Source: Planctomycetota bacterium (GTDB lineage Bacteria; Planctomycetota; UBA1135; GCA-002686595). From it: a stretch of DNA of 64,000 nucleotides. Shown here in pieces: positions 27,301-36,725 of this stretch (the stretch's first letter is position 1; each line of letters begins with the position of its first letter). A program made the translations under genes and the position numbers. The notes beneath the pieces are model-generated. The model had not been told where the DNA came from, did no database searches, and saw only the letters and a program-made list of their open reading frames with translations. The stretch covers positions 1 to 64,000 of the forward strand of contig NYUD01000072.1 in NCBI GenBank assembly GCA_002683825.1, written 5' to 3'.

Positions 27301-28119
27301 ATGAGCGCCCCCCAAGAGATCCTCCAGCCGATCGACGTCGAGTCCCTGGCCCGTGGATTCCTCGCCGCCGAACCCACGCGCTTTTTCGTCATCGACGATT
27401 TCTTGAAGCCCGATTTCGCGCACGAGGTCGCCGAGTGCTACCCCACCTACGAGCAAGCGCTCGCCATCGGCCATCAATTCAAGGCGGTCAACGAGAACCT
27501 CAAGGTGCAGATCACCGAGAGCGAGCGCTTTCCCGGCCCCGTGCGTCGGCTCAACGATGCCCTCGCTTCCAGGGCGTTCATCGACTCGGTGGTTTCCATA
27601 ACGGGGATCCCAAAACTGCTAGCTGACCGCGATCTATCCGGTGGCGGGATGCACGTCATGGGCTCGGGCGGTCGCCTCGACGTGCATGTGGATTTCAACC
27701 TGATCCGCGAGCGGGGGTTGTACCGCCGCTTGAATATCCTGGTTTTCTTCAACGAGGAATGGGACGAGCGCTGGGGCGGCGCCTTCGAGCTGTGGGATTG
27801 TGAGGTCAAGCGCTGCGTCTTCTCCGCCGCACCCCGCTTCAATCGTTGCGTGGTCTTCAACACGACCGAGTCGAGCTTTCACGGAGTCAAGCCCATCAAG
27901 GCCCCCGCCGGCATGACGCGCAACTCCTTCGCGTCCTACTATTACACCCGCGAAGCGCCCGAAGGCCTGGGTGACTTCCACTCCACGGTCTTCAAGGCCC
28001 GCCCGGACGAGTGGTGGCGCGAGCACTTTCTCCTGCCGGCAGAACGCTCGAGCCGGTTTCTTCGTAAGAAACTCGAGCGCCTGCGCCGTCCCTTCCGGCG
28101 CGACGGGACCGACGGTTAG
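27301..28119 (+). CDS. 2-oxoglutarate/Fe(II) oxygenase, prolyl-4-hydroxylase-like
   Basis: 272 residues with the double-stranded beta-helix iron triad: HxD in DVHVDFN, distal His in SSFHGVKPI, and the 2-oxoglutarate Arg in GMTRNSFASYY. FVIDDFL near the N-terminus and LNILVFFNEEWDERWGGAFELWD are typical of the prolyl hydroxylase-like group. The basic C-terminal tail (RRPFRRDG) is not conserved. The substrate may be a protein, a nucleotide sugar or a lipid. Confidence 0.85.
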   Translation: MSAPQEILQPIDVESLARGFLAAEPTRFFVIDDFLKPDFAHEVAECYPTYEQALAIGHQFKAVNENLKVQITESERFPGPVRRLNDALASRAFIDSVVSITGIPKLLADRDLSGGGMHVMGSGGRLDVHVDFNLIRERGLYRRLNILVFFNEEWDERWGGAFELWDCEVKRCVFSAAPRFNRCVVFNTTESSFHGVKPIKAPAGMTRNSFASYYYTREAPEGLGDFHSTVFKARPDEWWREHFLLPAERSSRFLRKKLERLRRPFRRDGTDG

Positions 28120-28159
28120 GGGCCGAGCGGCGCCCCGCTCGATCCGTTAGAATGGTCCC

Positions 28160-29041
28160 GTGATTCAATACGAGGGCCAGCTCTACCGTCCACCGTCCGA
28201 GGCGAACAGCCTGATCCTGCAGGCGACGATCGGGTGTAGCTACAACGAGTGCACGTTTTGTGCGATGTATCGCGACAAGCGCTTTCGCGTGCGGCCGCTG
28301 GACGAATTGCGCGCGGAGATCGCCTGGGCGCGCGATCACCTGGGGGACGAGGTGCGCAAGGTGTTTCTGGGGGACGGAGACGCGTTGGTCGCCAAGACCT
28401 CGTTCATGGCCGGGCTGCTCGACGAACTGAACACAGCCTTCCCCAACCTGCGGCGGGTCTCGGTCTACGCCTCTCCCCAGGCCCTACAGGTTCGTTCGGT
28501 CAAGGACATGGCGTTGCTGCGCGAAAAAGGCCTGACGCTCTATTACCTGGGTATCGAAAGCGGTAGCGATACGGTCCTGGCGGACCTCGAGAAGGGGGTC
28601 GACTCGGCGGAGATGATTCGCGTGGCGAACAAGGCGACCGAGGCCGGCGTGGCGCTGTCCACGATGATTCTCCTGGGTGCTTCCGGAAGGCAGGGGTCCG
28701 CTGCACACGCCGCCGAATCGGCTCGCGTGGTCAACGCGATCCAGCCGCGCTTTGTCAGCACCCTGGTCATGACCCCGGTGGAAAACACGCCGCTCGGGGC
28801 CAAGGACGCGCGCGGTGAGTTCGACCACTTGAACCCGATCGAACTGGCCCGCGAGTTGCGAAACTTCGTAGGCGCCCTGAACCTCAAGGGCTCGGTTTTC
28901 CGCTCGAACCACGCCAGCAACTACCTGGCGCTGGCCGGAACCTTGCCCAAGGACAAGGAGCGAATCGTCGCACAGTTGGATGCGGTCCTGGAGCGGCCGG
29001 AAAACGCTCGCTTCGTCCCGGAGTGGCTCCGCGGTCTTTGA
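28160..29041 (+). CDS. Radical SAM protein
   Basis: 293 residues, GTG start. The 4Fe-4S cluster motif is CSYNECTFC (Cx4Cx2C), the spacing seen in the 'GCSxNxCTFCxMY' group of Elp3-like radical SAM proteins. FLGDGDAL and YLGIESGSD fit the SAM-binding barrel. The reaction is unassigned in the family. A TAGAAT sequence lies 6 bases before the GTG, so the mRNA could be nearly leaderless. Confidence 0.88.
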   Translation: MIQYEGQLYRPPSEANSLILQATIGCSYNECTFCAMYRDKRFRVRPLDELRAEIAWARDHLGDEVRKVFLGDGDALVAKTSFMAGLLDELNTAFPNLRRVSVYASPQALQVRSVKDMALLREKGLTLYYLGIESGSDTVLADLEKGVDSAEMIRVANKATEAGVALSTMILLGASGRQGSAAHAAESARVVNAIQPRFVSTLVMTPVENTPLGAKDARGEFDHLNPIELARELRNFVGALNLKGSVFRSNHASNYLALAGTLPKDKERIVAQLDAVLERPENARFVPEWLRGL

Positions 29042-29112
29042 AAGGGCTGCGACGAAATCAACCGGCGAAACGGGTCTCGACATGGCCTGTGTCGGCCTGA
29101 CGCGACGCCCCG

Positions 29113-29994
29113 CTAGTCCTTCTTTTTCTTGAAGAGGTCCCGTATGCCCTTGTCGAGTTCGCCCTTGCCTTTGTCCAGGAGGCCCTCGAGAAGCTGACCC
29201 GCTTCGGGACCGAGCTTTTCGGTGAGTTCGTCCAGCTTGTCCTCCGCCCTGTCGTAGAGGTGGTCCGAAGCTCCCTCGAGCCGGCCCTGAAGGTCGGTCA
29301 GGAGCTGTTCGGGCATCAGGTCGTCGCCCAGTTCCAGCGAGGCCTCCAGAAGGCTATCGAAGACCAGGTGGAACACATCCGAGAGCGTCATTGGCTCGCG
29401 GCCCAGACCCGTGATGAGGATCTCGGGAATCATTGCCGAGGCGGTGGATGAAGGCCCCTTGCCGAAGAGATCGACCGAGGTCGTGATGTCGCGCAGGATG
29501 ATCTCTTCGAAGAAGAACTTCTTTTTCTTTCCGGCGCTCTTGCTCTCATTTCCGCCTTGCTCGCCCGGCGACTCCAAGCGCTCGAGGTGATCCAGGACAA
29601 TGGCGTAGTTCATTCCGCCCGTCCCCTTCTGCAGGAGCAGTGAAATTCCAACGAGTTCCAGCTTCGGCGCGACGATTTCGTCTTTCAGGAGCGTCGGTAG
29701 GGATACCTCCAACCCGCCCTCGCGCAACTTGAGGATGTGTTCACCTTTGAAACCCTCGGGGTTTGCGATGCTCAGCTCTTCCAGGGTTAACCGTCCCGAG
29801 AGGAGCCCGACATCGGCTGTCTTCAATTCCGTGGGAACGCCGAGGGCGTAGGTTCCGCCCGCCTCGATTCCCCGCCGGACGATGGCGTCGATCGAGACGA
29901 TCGCAGCGACGGCCAGACCGACAGCGAGGGCAAAAAGGAGCAAGAGCAGGCGCCTGATCTTCATGCGGATAGTGATGTTACGGAATCTGGTCAC
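29113..29994 (-). CDS. AsmA/DUF748-like membrane-anchored protein
   Basis: 293 residues: an N-terminal membrane anchor (IRRLLLLLFALAVGLAVAAIVSI) followed by the AsmA-type pattern TADVGLLSGRLTLEELSIANPEGF. A charged C-terminal helical region ends in a Lys-rich tail (DLFKKKKD). Internal ATG at 29964 (MKIRRLL) is an alternative start. AsmA-like proteins act in envelope lipid transport; a specific role here is unproven. Divergent from the DUF1294 gene with only 8 bases between the called starts. Confidence 0.65.
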   Translation of the reverse strand: MTRFRNITIRMKIRRLLLLLFALAVGLAVAAIVSIDAIVRRGIEAGGTYALGVPTELKTADVGLLSGRLTLEELSIANPEGFKGEHILKLREGGLEVSLPTLLKDEIVAPKLELVGISLLLQKGTGGMNYAIVLDHLERLESPGEQGGNESKSAGKKKKFFFEEIILRDITTSVDLFGKGPSSTASAMIPEILITGLGREPMTLSDVFHLVFDSLLEASLELGDDLMPEQLLTDLQGRLEGASDHLYDRAEDKLDELTEKLGPEAGQLLEGLLDKGKGELDKGIRDLFKKKKD

Positions 29995-30002
29995 GTAACA
30001 TC

Positions 30003-30293
30003 ATGGGCGTGTTGAAGCTTCTGATGGTGTTTCTGGTGTCGGTCAACCTCGCGGCGTTCCTCGCCTTCGGGCTGGACAAGTGGTTTGCGCGCCGAGGGAT
30101 GCGCCGTATTTCCGAAGGCAGACTCTTGCAGTTCGCCACGTACCTCGGAGGTCTCGGGGCCTTTGCCGGGTCGAGGGTGTTTCACCACAAGACCCGAAAG
30201 CGCGGCTTCCTGCTGCGGCTTTACCTGGCGCTGGTGCTGAACCTCTTGGTTCTATCCGGCGCGCTGTGGTTGTTTCTTCGCGGTCTCGGTTAG
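30003..30293 (+). CDS. DUF1294 family membrane protein
   Basis: 96 residues with two to three hydrophobic segments and the DUF1294 core: LAFGLDKWFARRGMRRISEGRLL followed by HHKTRKRGFL. Family proteins are small inner-membrane proteins of unknown function, often fused to cold-shock domains elsewhere; no such domain is present here. Confidence 0.85.
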   Translation: MGVLKLLMVFLVSVNLAAFLAFGLDKWFARRGMRRISEGRLLQFATYLGGLGAFAGSRVFHHKTRKRGFLLRLYLALVLNLLVLSGALWLFLRGLG

Positions 30294-30304
30294 GCGAGGC
30301 CTCG

Positions 30305-31510
30305 TTAGACGAACAACTCCATCGGCCTGAGGTCCATGGACGTCTGGACGCCCATCCAGTCCTTTTCGACGGCCGTGTAGATCGATCGGAAGTCCGTCGT
30401 GAAGGGGACGTCACCGTCTTGCAGCGCCTCCAGGTCGGGCGGCGTGCCGTGCAAGCCCGGCCGGACCCTGGAACCTACCAGAAGTACGGGGCCCGCAGCG
30501 CCATGGTCGGTGCCTCTGGATCCGTTCTCCGCCGCCCGCCGTCCGAACTCACTGAAGACCAAGGTCGACACCCTGTCGTCGATGCCGCGGGCTTCCAGAT
30601 CCAGCTGGAACGCGCTGAGACTCTCGGACAGCTCCTCCAGAAGAGCCCCGTGCAGGCGGCCTTGCTGTGCGTGCGTGTCGAAGCCCGTCAGTTCGAGGTG
30701 GAGCACGCGCAGGCCGAAACCGGCCTCGATCAGACCGGCGACGAGTCGCAGCCGTTGAGCCAACCCGTATCCCGGCGTATCGGCTTTCTCGGAACGTTCG
30801 AACGCTCTGGAGAACCGTGTGGAAACGCGATAGCTCTGTTCCGCAACGGCGCGCAGGTAGGCCGACTCCCGCGCTTCGCCAGTTCGCGATCCGGTCATGC
30901 CATTGCGCAGCGATGCAAATCCCTGCAGTTCACGTAATTGCAGTCCGCGCGCGTCGGTGATCGCGGTGGGGTCGCTGGTTTCTCCGCGGAGCGCGAGCGG
31001 GATCTCCCGGCCGCCGACATGGATGGCTCCCATGGAAGCACGAGCGGGGTCTTCGCAAGAGCGATCCAGGAGTTTTCCGAGCCAGCCGTGATCCCTTACC
31101 CGATTCACCGGATCCGCCGTGTGCCAGATTTCCATCGAGCGGAAGTGCGAGCGGTTCGGTATCGGGTAGCCCACACCGTGAATCGCCGCGACCTTGCCGG
31201 CTTCGAAGAGCCTGGCGAGGGCACCCATCTGCGGGTGGAGTCCGAATCCACGACCGAGCGCGTGCAGGCGATCGCGTCCCAGAGCGAGGGTTGGGCGTGC
31301 GCGGTAGTAAGCATCCTGGCGGTGGGGAACCAGCATGTTCAAGCCGTCGTTGCCGCCGCTCAGCTGAACCACGACGAGGGTGCGTTCCAGAGGAAGCTTC
31401 CCTCCTACCTTCCCCTTCCGGAGCGCCGATTCCTTCATCAGACCCAGGAGGGACAACGAGCATGCCACCTGAATTCCGTTGACCAGAAAGTCTCTGCGAT
31501 CTGTGACCAT
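30305..31510 (-). CDS. DUF1501 family secreted protein
   Basis: 401 residues. The N-terminus DRRDFLVNGIQVACSLSLLGL resembles a twin-arginine-type signal though only one RR is present. The family signature LSGGNDGLNMLVPH is followed by SHFRSMEIWHTAD, and SEFGRRAAENGSRGTDHG marks the alkaline-phosphatase-like fold. DUF1501 proteins nearly always follow DUF1800 genes, as here (4-bp gap). Secreted hydrolase activity is suspected but not established. Confidence 0.92.
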   Translation of the reverse strand: MVTDRRDFLVNGIQVACSLSLLGLMKESALRKGKVGGKLPLERTLVVVQLSGGNDGLNMLVPHRQDAYYRARPTLALGRDRLHALGRGFGLHPQMGALARLFEAGKVAAIHGVGYPIPNRSHFRSMEIWHTADPVNRVRDHGWLGKLLDRSCEDPARASMGAIHVGGREIPLALRGETSDPTAITDARGLQLRELQGFASLRNGMTGSRTGEARESAYLRAVAEQSYRVSTRFSRAFERSEKADTPGYGLAQRLRLVAGLIEAGFGLRVLHLELTGFDTHAQQGRLHGALLEELSESLSAFQLDLEARGIDDRVSTLVFSEFGRRAAENGSRGTDHGAAGPVLLVGSRVRPGLHGTPPDLEALQDGDVPFTTDFRSIYTAVEKDWMGVQTSMDLRPMELFV

Positions 31511-31514
31511 GGCA

Positions 31515-32792
31515 TCAAACCAGATGGAATTCGGGTGAAGTCAGGACGAGGGCCGCAGCAACCGCTATGGACGTGGGCGTGTCCGCGGCCTCGGCAAGGG
31601 CTCGACCTACTGCATCGTCCAGCTGCGGCGTATGGACATTCGCCAGCAACTCCTCGCGCATGGCCTCAGCTGTGGCGTGCCGCGGTGCATCACTGTCGAT
31701 CGTCGAGCGTTTTGCTTCCGCCACCTCGACCATGGCATTGTGGCGTGCGATCCAGGTGCCGACATTGACCCAGGCCTCGTGTCCGTCCCAGCCCTTGACA
31801 TTCGGAGGACGGAAGAGCGCCTGACCCATCTCCGCGCACAGCTGGGCCGCGCGCTTCGGAGCGAAGGGAACTCCGAGGGCACGTACGCTGAAGGCCATCA
31901 ATTCGACCGGGCTTGCGATACGAGCGCGCCTGACCTCATCGGAGAAGAAGAGCGTCGAGGCAAACAACGTGGCGAGCGTCGCGCCGATGTCCCATCGATT
32001 CGAGATCAGTTCCTCGGCCAGGGCGTCGACCCACTCCTGCCGTGGTCGGGGGGCGACGAATTCCTTCAGGAGCCTGTGAGCGACGTGGCGCGCACAGGCG
32101 GGGTGGTCGAGCACCGCGTCGATCACATCCGCGGCATCGAGTGTGCCCTTCATCCCCAGGACCTCTTTCATTCCCGCGTCGTGATGTTTTTCGCGGAAGA
32201 CACTCGATCTCCCCCTCGTGCCCCATCCTGTGAACCCGCGGGCGGCCTCCAGGACGTCGCCTTCGGTGTAGTTGCCGATGCCCAGTCCGAAGAGCTCCAT
32301 CACCTCGCGAGCGAAATTCTCGTTGGGATGGGACTTGAGATTGTCGCCTCCATCCAGCCAGAGAAGCATGGCCGTGTCCCGGGCGACCGCGTGAAGCAGA
32401 CGGCGAAAGTCCCCTAGCCCCTCCCGCCGGAAGAGCTCGTTTTGGCGGTGCATCAGGCGCACGTCGTCGACCTTGTCGAAAGACGTCGCGAAGTGATTGT
32501 GCCAGCAAAGTGCGGTTCGCTCGCGCAGCGGTGCACCACCAGCCAGAATCAAAGCCATCCACCAGGCTTGCAGGGTCGAGACCTCGCCCTGCGCGAGCAA
32601 GGGTTCGATTCCGCGGTACAGCTCTTCAGCGTGCGTGTCGGTTGTCAGGACGGTCTCCACGGCGCCGCTCAGGCCGAGCTCCAGCATCTGACGAACCTGC
32701 CCCTTTTTCGGTCCGAAGCCCGCGCGCCTGAGCAGATGGGTCGCCGCCTGGTCGTTCCATTCGCCTGGGCGCGGCTGCCAGGGGCGTAGCAT
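31515..32792 (-). CDS. DUF1800 family protein
   Basis: 425 residues with the family patterns HLLRRAGFGPKKGQVRQML, CWHNHFATS and NENFAREVMELFGLGIGNYTE. No obvious signal peptide at the chosen ATG. It sits between a secreted protein gene (sharing one base, TGATG) and DUF1501, making a three-gene operon. The molecular function of DUF1800 is unknown; it partners DUF1501. Confidence 0.92.
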   Translation of the reverse strand: MLRPWQPRPGEWNDQAATHLLRRAGFGPKKGQVRQMLELGLSGAVETVLTTDTHAEELYRGIEPLLAQGEVSTLQAWWMALILAGGAPLRERTALCWHNHFATSFDKVDDVRLMHRQNELFRREGLGDFRRLLHAVARDTAMLLWLDGGDNLKSHPNENFAREVMELFGLGIGNYTEGDVLEAARGFTGWGTRGRSSVFREKHHDAGMKEVLGMKGTLDAADVIDAVLDHPACARHVAHRLLKEFVAPRPRQEWVDALAEELISNRWDIGATLATLFASTLFFSDEVRRARIASPVELMAFSVRALGVPFAPKRAAQLCAEMGQALFRPPNVKGWDGHEAWVNVGTWIARHNAMVEVAEAKRSTIDSDAPRHATAEAMREELLANVHTPQLDDAVGRALAEAADTPTSIAVAAALVLTSPEFHLV

Positions 32793-34594
32793 CAGCGAAC
32801 TTCCTCGGGATTCGCCGTTTCGGAGGCGAGCTCCGCGCGCAGGGAAAACACGACGCGATCCTTGCCGGACGAAGGGAGATCGATCCGCAGTGTTCGCAGC
32901 GAGTGCGCGAGCATCTCCAGCCCGCCGATCTCTTCACGAGCCTTCTCGATCGAAACGCCGTCCTCCAGGACCTTGTTCATGACGAGAGCCTCGAAGTTGG
33001 CCTGGATCAACTCGGCGAGCGCCGGTCCGTCAATGTGCAGGCTTTCTGAGGCCGCCGTGGCGGGCGAGTGCAGGCTTTCCAGCTCGCGTATCAGCTCGCG
33101 CACGAGCTCTTCGTGCGTTCCCAGTATCAACGCGTCGCCGACGATCGCGCAGGCGGGGCGCAGGTTGTAGCGCATGTCGATACCGTCGCCTTCGTACGGA
33201 TCGAGAAAGCGCGCCACGCTGATCGGGATCCGCCCCTCCTGTCCCACGGAAAGCAGGAACGGGCGTCCCTGCTTCTGGGCCTGATCGACGCCGATGACCG
33301 AAACGATGCTTTGAAAGGCTGCGAGAAACTGGGGGCCGGAGCGCTCCGGCTGCTCGAGTTTGCCTATGAGCGCGAGTCCGGGCAGGGGGATCTCGGGTTT
33401 CGGCCCCGTCGAGAAATTCAGCGGACGCGAGATCAGGCGCAACCACGGGGAGAGGTGGGGCAACACCTTTTCGCCCACCTCCTGTCCGCCGAAGAAGAGC
33501 GACAGCTGGGACTCGGCCTCCGCCAGCTTGGGGACCTTGCGTGGCGAAAAAAGGTCGCTGCCCTGGGTCAGGATGGCCGCGAAGTCACGATAGATGAGGC
33601 CGTTGACGAGATCGTCTTCGGATTCCAGAGCCGGCGGGATCGGGGCGGAATTCTGCGGTAGGAGCGTCGCCGCGCCGTCGGTGTCGAAACCCCTCACGCT
33701 CAAGTGCAGCTCGTTCGCACCCAGAGACAATTCCGCAGTCACCGTTTGCGCGGTCGCGAGGGCCCCGAGTTGAGAGCCCAAGAGTGTGTGGACGGCGGGA
33801 TCTTCGTTGCCGGCTGCTAGCTGATGCAGTTCGGTGTCGAATGACTGTTCGATCGCCCGGCGGTCGGCGTAGGCCCAGAGCAGGCCGGCTTCGGAACGCG
33901 CTCCATAGAGGTCGCGAAACCCTTCCCGTGACACGAGATTCCGCTCGCCACTTTTTTCCGAACACGCATCGATCGCCAGCGCGTAGTCCCTCGAGTTTCC
34001 GAAGATGATCTGCGCTCCTCGCTGGACGACCAGAGCTTCCCCGATGTTCCAGAAACTCGCACCATCGAGTGTGGCGTGCGGGCGATCGAGCGCGCCGGGG
34101 TGATCCGTCTTGTCCTCCAGTAGATTGAAGATGTCTTCTCGAATGTCATCGGCAACCCCCGCGCTTTCCGCGCAAAGAACGAGAGCGGCTTGCGGATCTT
34201 CTTTGTCGCCGGCGAGTCCGAAGGCGACACCGTTTGCAGTGAGCTCTGCGAGACCTTCTAACGCCGACCGTCCGAGCGTGGAATTGACGAAAGCCAACCA
34301 ATCTTCCGGGGAGGCGGTGCTCGTCAGCGTGCGTCCGAGTTTCGTTGCGAAGAATGCTTGTACAAAGGGGTGCCCGAGTCCGTCGTCGAAAAGCTCCGAC
34401 AGGCCTGTTCCCTCGACGTACAGCACGGTCCCCTCCGGGAACCGCCGCGCGAGGCCGGGGCTCTGGTCCGGCCCTTGGCCCCAGGCCTCGGCCTCTGCGG
34501 TGAGAAGGGCCGGCACGAGACTCAGGATTCCGGTAAGGAAGAGGGGTGCTCGCGGCATACGAGGAGTCCCACAGTGGTTTCGGGTCGCTTGCAT
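32792..34594 (-). CDS. Secreted protein of unknown family, DUF1800 operon
   Basis: 600 residues from the ATG at 34594, preceded by an AGGAAA ribosome site; the track ORF extends 92 residues further without support. An internal start (MPRAPLF, 34558) puts the signal peptide PLFLTGILSLVPALLTAEA at the N-terminus. The mature protein starts FPEGTVLYVEGTGLSELFDD and has a globular alpha/beta pattern; it loosely recalls DUF3352-type secreted proteins, but I cannot assign it. Coupled to DUF1800 by a one-base overlap. Confidence 0.7.
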   Translation of the reverse strand: MQATRNHCGTPRMPRAPLFLTGILSLVPALLTAEAEAWGQGPDQSPGLARRFPEGTVLYVEGTGLSELFDDGLGHPFVQAFFATKLGRTLTSTASPEDWLAFVNSTLGRSALEGLAELTANGVAFGLAGDKEDPQAALVLCAESAGVADDIREDIFNLLEDKTDHPGALDRPHATLDGASFWNIGEALVVQRGAQIIFGNSRDYALAIDACSEKSGERNLVSREGFRDLYGARSEAGLLWAYADRRAIEQSFDTELHQLAAGNEDPAVHTLLGSQLGALATAQTVTAELSLGANELHLSVRGFDTDGAATLLPQNSAPIPPALESEDDLVNGLIYRDFAAILTQGSDLFSPRKVPKLAEAESQLSLFFGGQEVGEKVLPHLSPWLRLISRPLNFSTGPKPEIPLPGLALIGKLEQPERSGPQFLAAFQSIVSVIGVDQAQKQGRPFLLSVGQEGRIPISVARFLDPYEGDGIDMRYNLRPACAIVGDALILGTHEELVRELIRELESLHSPATAASESLHIDGPALAELIQANFEALVMNKVLEDGVSIEKAREEIGGLEMLAHSLRTLRIDLPSSGKDRVVFSLRAELASETANPEEVR

Positions 34595-34823
34595 GATGTG
34601 TTTCCTGCCGTGTTCGGAAGAGACCGACGCCCGACGCTCCACCGCGTGAAAGGGAATCGGCCGCAATTCCGGACGATTCGCCGCTCCGGTAACGTGGCTT
34701 GGTCCCGCAGCTGACGCAACCCTTATCCCGAGCGAGTGGCCGGATCCGCACCCAGCGTGCAGAATGGTATCCGGGCGATGCATCGCCTTTGAGACTCCCA
34801 TCCCCACAGGCCCGGAGGAGGGC
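34595..34823. other. Divergent intergenic region, 229 bp
   Basis: Separates the DUF1800 operon from the amidohydrolase operon and should hold both promoters. I see no clear -35/-10 pair, sigma-54 site or strong palindrome. The plus-strand gene has an excellent ribosome site, GGAGGAG, 4 bases before its ATG. Confidence 0.5.
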
Positions 34824-36713
34824 ATGCCCCACACCTTTTCTCGATCCATCCTCGTCGCTCTTCTCTTCACCTCCGCCCTGACTTCGAGCGGTTCTTCGCA
34901 ACGAGCCTTGCGACCTGAAGCGACGTTGATTCAGGACGTTTATGTCGGTCGCGAGCGTGACGAAGCGAAGAAGTTCAGCCTGCTCCTGCGCGACGGCGCG
35001 ATCGAGAAGGTCCTGGAAGCCGGAACGCCTCCTCCTCCGGGTGTCCGTGTTGTCGACGGACGCGACCTCATCTGTCTCCCCGCCTTTCTCGATGCCTATT
35101 CGAACACGGGTTGCGAAACACCAGAGCCGACGAAGGACCAGGACGTTCCCGTCGATGTGAAGTCGGATGTGCGTATCGACATGCGGCTCGCGAACCGCAA
35201 GGGAGTGCAACCGTCGTTCCGTGCTGTCGACGCCTTGGCGATGTCCAAGGAGAACTCAGCAGCGTGGCGCGAGGCCGGTTTCGGCACCGCTCTGATCGCG
35301 CCGGAGGGCGAGTTGTTGTCGGGGACCAGTGTGCTCGTGGCAACGGGTGAAGCAGCCGTGCGCGATCTCGTCATTTTGCCTGACGTCTTTGGGCATGCGG
35401 CGTTCGCGGCGAACGGTCCCGGCTATCCCTCGACGTTGATGGGGTACTTGGCCCAGCTGCGCCAGTTCTTCAACGATTCGAAGTATCTGGACGAGCTCGA
35501 GCGACGCCATGAGCAGGGGCGCCCGGGGTTGCGACCTCCCCACGACGAAGAGCTTGTCGCCGGCGGAGCCTTGCTCGCGAAGGGGCAGGTGCTGGTTTGC
35601 GAAGCCCAGAGTTCGCGCGACATGGAGCGCTGGTTCAAGTTGGCCGACGAGTTCGGGTTGCGTATCGGGTTCAGCGGAGGACTCGAGGCCTGGCGGGTTG
35701 CCGACGAGCTGTCGAACCGGGATGTGCCCGTGGTTCTGACTCTGGACTGGGGCAAGGAGGTCAAGGATCCCCTGGCGAAGGAGGAGAAGAAGAAGGACGA
35801 GGCCGAGGAAGGCGAACCGGAAGAGAAGGCGGCGGCCGAGGAGGCCCCGGATGTCGAGGAGGAAGCCGTCGAGAATGAGGACGCCGAGGAGAAGGCAGAC
35901 GCCGAGGAGGATGAGGACGCCGAGGAGGAGGATGAGGACGCCGAGGAAGAGTCCGTCTGGGAGTACACCGAGCCCTTGGGCGTGCGGGTCGAGAAACGCA
36001 GGCGTTGGGAGGAGAAGCGCGACTGCGCCATCCGCCTCACGGAGGCCGGAGTGCCCTTCGCCTTCGGCACGAAGGGCCGCGAGCCGGACAAGCTCCTGGG
36101 GGACGTGCGCAAGCTGGTTGAAGCCGGACTGTCCGCCGAGGCTGCCCTGGGTGCCCTGACCACCGAAGCCGCACGGCTCCTGGGGGTGTCCGATCGCCTG
36201 GGGCGCATCGCGGCTGGCCACAACGCCACTTTTTGTCTGTGGACCGACGACCCGCTGACCGACGAGAAAGCGCAGGCCTTGTGGGTGTTCGTCGACGGTT
36301 TTCCCACGGAGTACGAACGGAAGAAAGTAAAGAAGAAGAGCTCCGGCGAAGGCCCGGAGGAAGGACTCGATCTCACCGGGACCTGGAAGGTCGAGTTCCT
36401 CGACGCCGAAGGCATCGACGAGGCCAAGCTCGTCCTGGTGATGGACGAGCAGGGCGACATCACCGGGTCGATCTTCGTCGAGAGCCCGCGGGATGAGACC
36501 GAGGTCGAGGCTTCGATCGAGGGAACTCTAACGGGCACGGAGTTCTTGATGGATGCGAGCCTGGCCTTCGGCGAGTTCGCGATCGACGTCAGCTTCAGCG
36601 GAACCCTCGAGAAGAAGAGACTCGAGGGTGAGTCGACCTTCTCGGCGCCCTTCATGAGCGAACCGAGTTCCAATGATTTTATCGCCACGCTTCAACCCGA
36701 AAAAGTTCGCTAG
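34824..36713 (+). CDS. Secreted amidohydrolase-like protein lacking metal motif
   Basis: 629 residues; the ATG at 34824 after GGAGGAG gives a signal peptide (SILVALLFTSALTSSGSS). The fold is amidohydrolase-like: a composite beta domain (IQDVYVGRE) at the start, and LGVSDRLGRIAAGHNATFCLWTDDPL at the end of the barrel. Where active enzymes read PGLIDxHxH, this one reads LPAFLDAYSNTG, so the metal-binding HxH is absent. About 60 residues of Glu/Asp/Ala/Lys low complexity (around 315-375) interrupt the barrel, and a lipocalin-like beta domain (LTGTWKVEF) is appended. It is probably a non-catalytic partner of the next gene. Confidence 0.75.
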   Translation: MPHTFSRSILVALLFTSALTSSGSSQRALRPEATLIQDVYVGRERDEAKKFSLLLRDGAIEKVLEAGTPPPPGVRVVDGRDLICLPAFLDAYSNTGCETPEPTKDQDVPVDVKSDVRIDMRLANRKGVQPSFRAVDALAMSKENSAAWREAGFGTALIAPEGELLSGTSVLVATGEAAVRDLVILPDVFGHAAFAANGPGYPSTLMGYLAQLRQFFNDSKYLDELERRHEQGRPGLRPPHDEELVAGGALLAKGQVLVCEAQSSRDMERWFKLADEFGLRIGFSGGLEAWRVADELSNRDVPVVLTLDWGKEVKDPLAKEEKKKDEAEEGEPEEKAAAEEAPDVEEEAVENEDAEEKADAEEDEDAEEEDEDAEEESVWEYTEPLGVRVEKRRRWEEKRDCAIRLTEAGVPFAFGTKGREPDKLLGDVRKLVEAGLSAEAALGALTTEAARLLGVSDRLGRIAAGHNATFCLWTDDPLTDEKAQALWVFVDGFPTEYERKKVKKKSSGEGPEEGLDLTGTWKVEFLDAEGIDEAKLVLVMDEQGDITGSIFVESPRDETEVEASIEGTLTGTEFLMDASLAFGEFAIDVSFSGTLEKKRLEGESTFSAPFMSEPSSNDFIATLQPEKVR

Positions 36714-36725
36714 GAGGACCACGCC

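Noticed and set aside
28250-28285. Non-canonical Cx4Cx2C radical SAM motif as novelty
   Set aside because: This spacing is established in the GCSxNxCTFC subgroup, so it is not unusual.
35760-35960. Acidic repeat region as a frameshift or assembly error
   Set aside because: The frame is kept on both sides and the amidohydrolase pattern resumes afterwards, so it is a genuine insertion.
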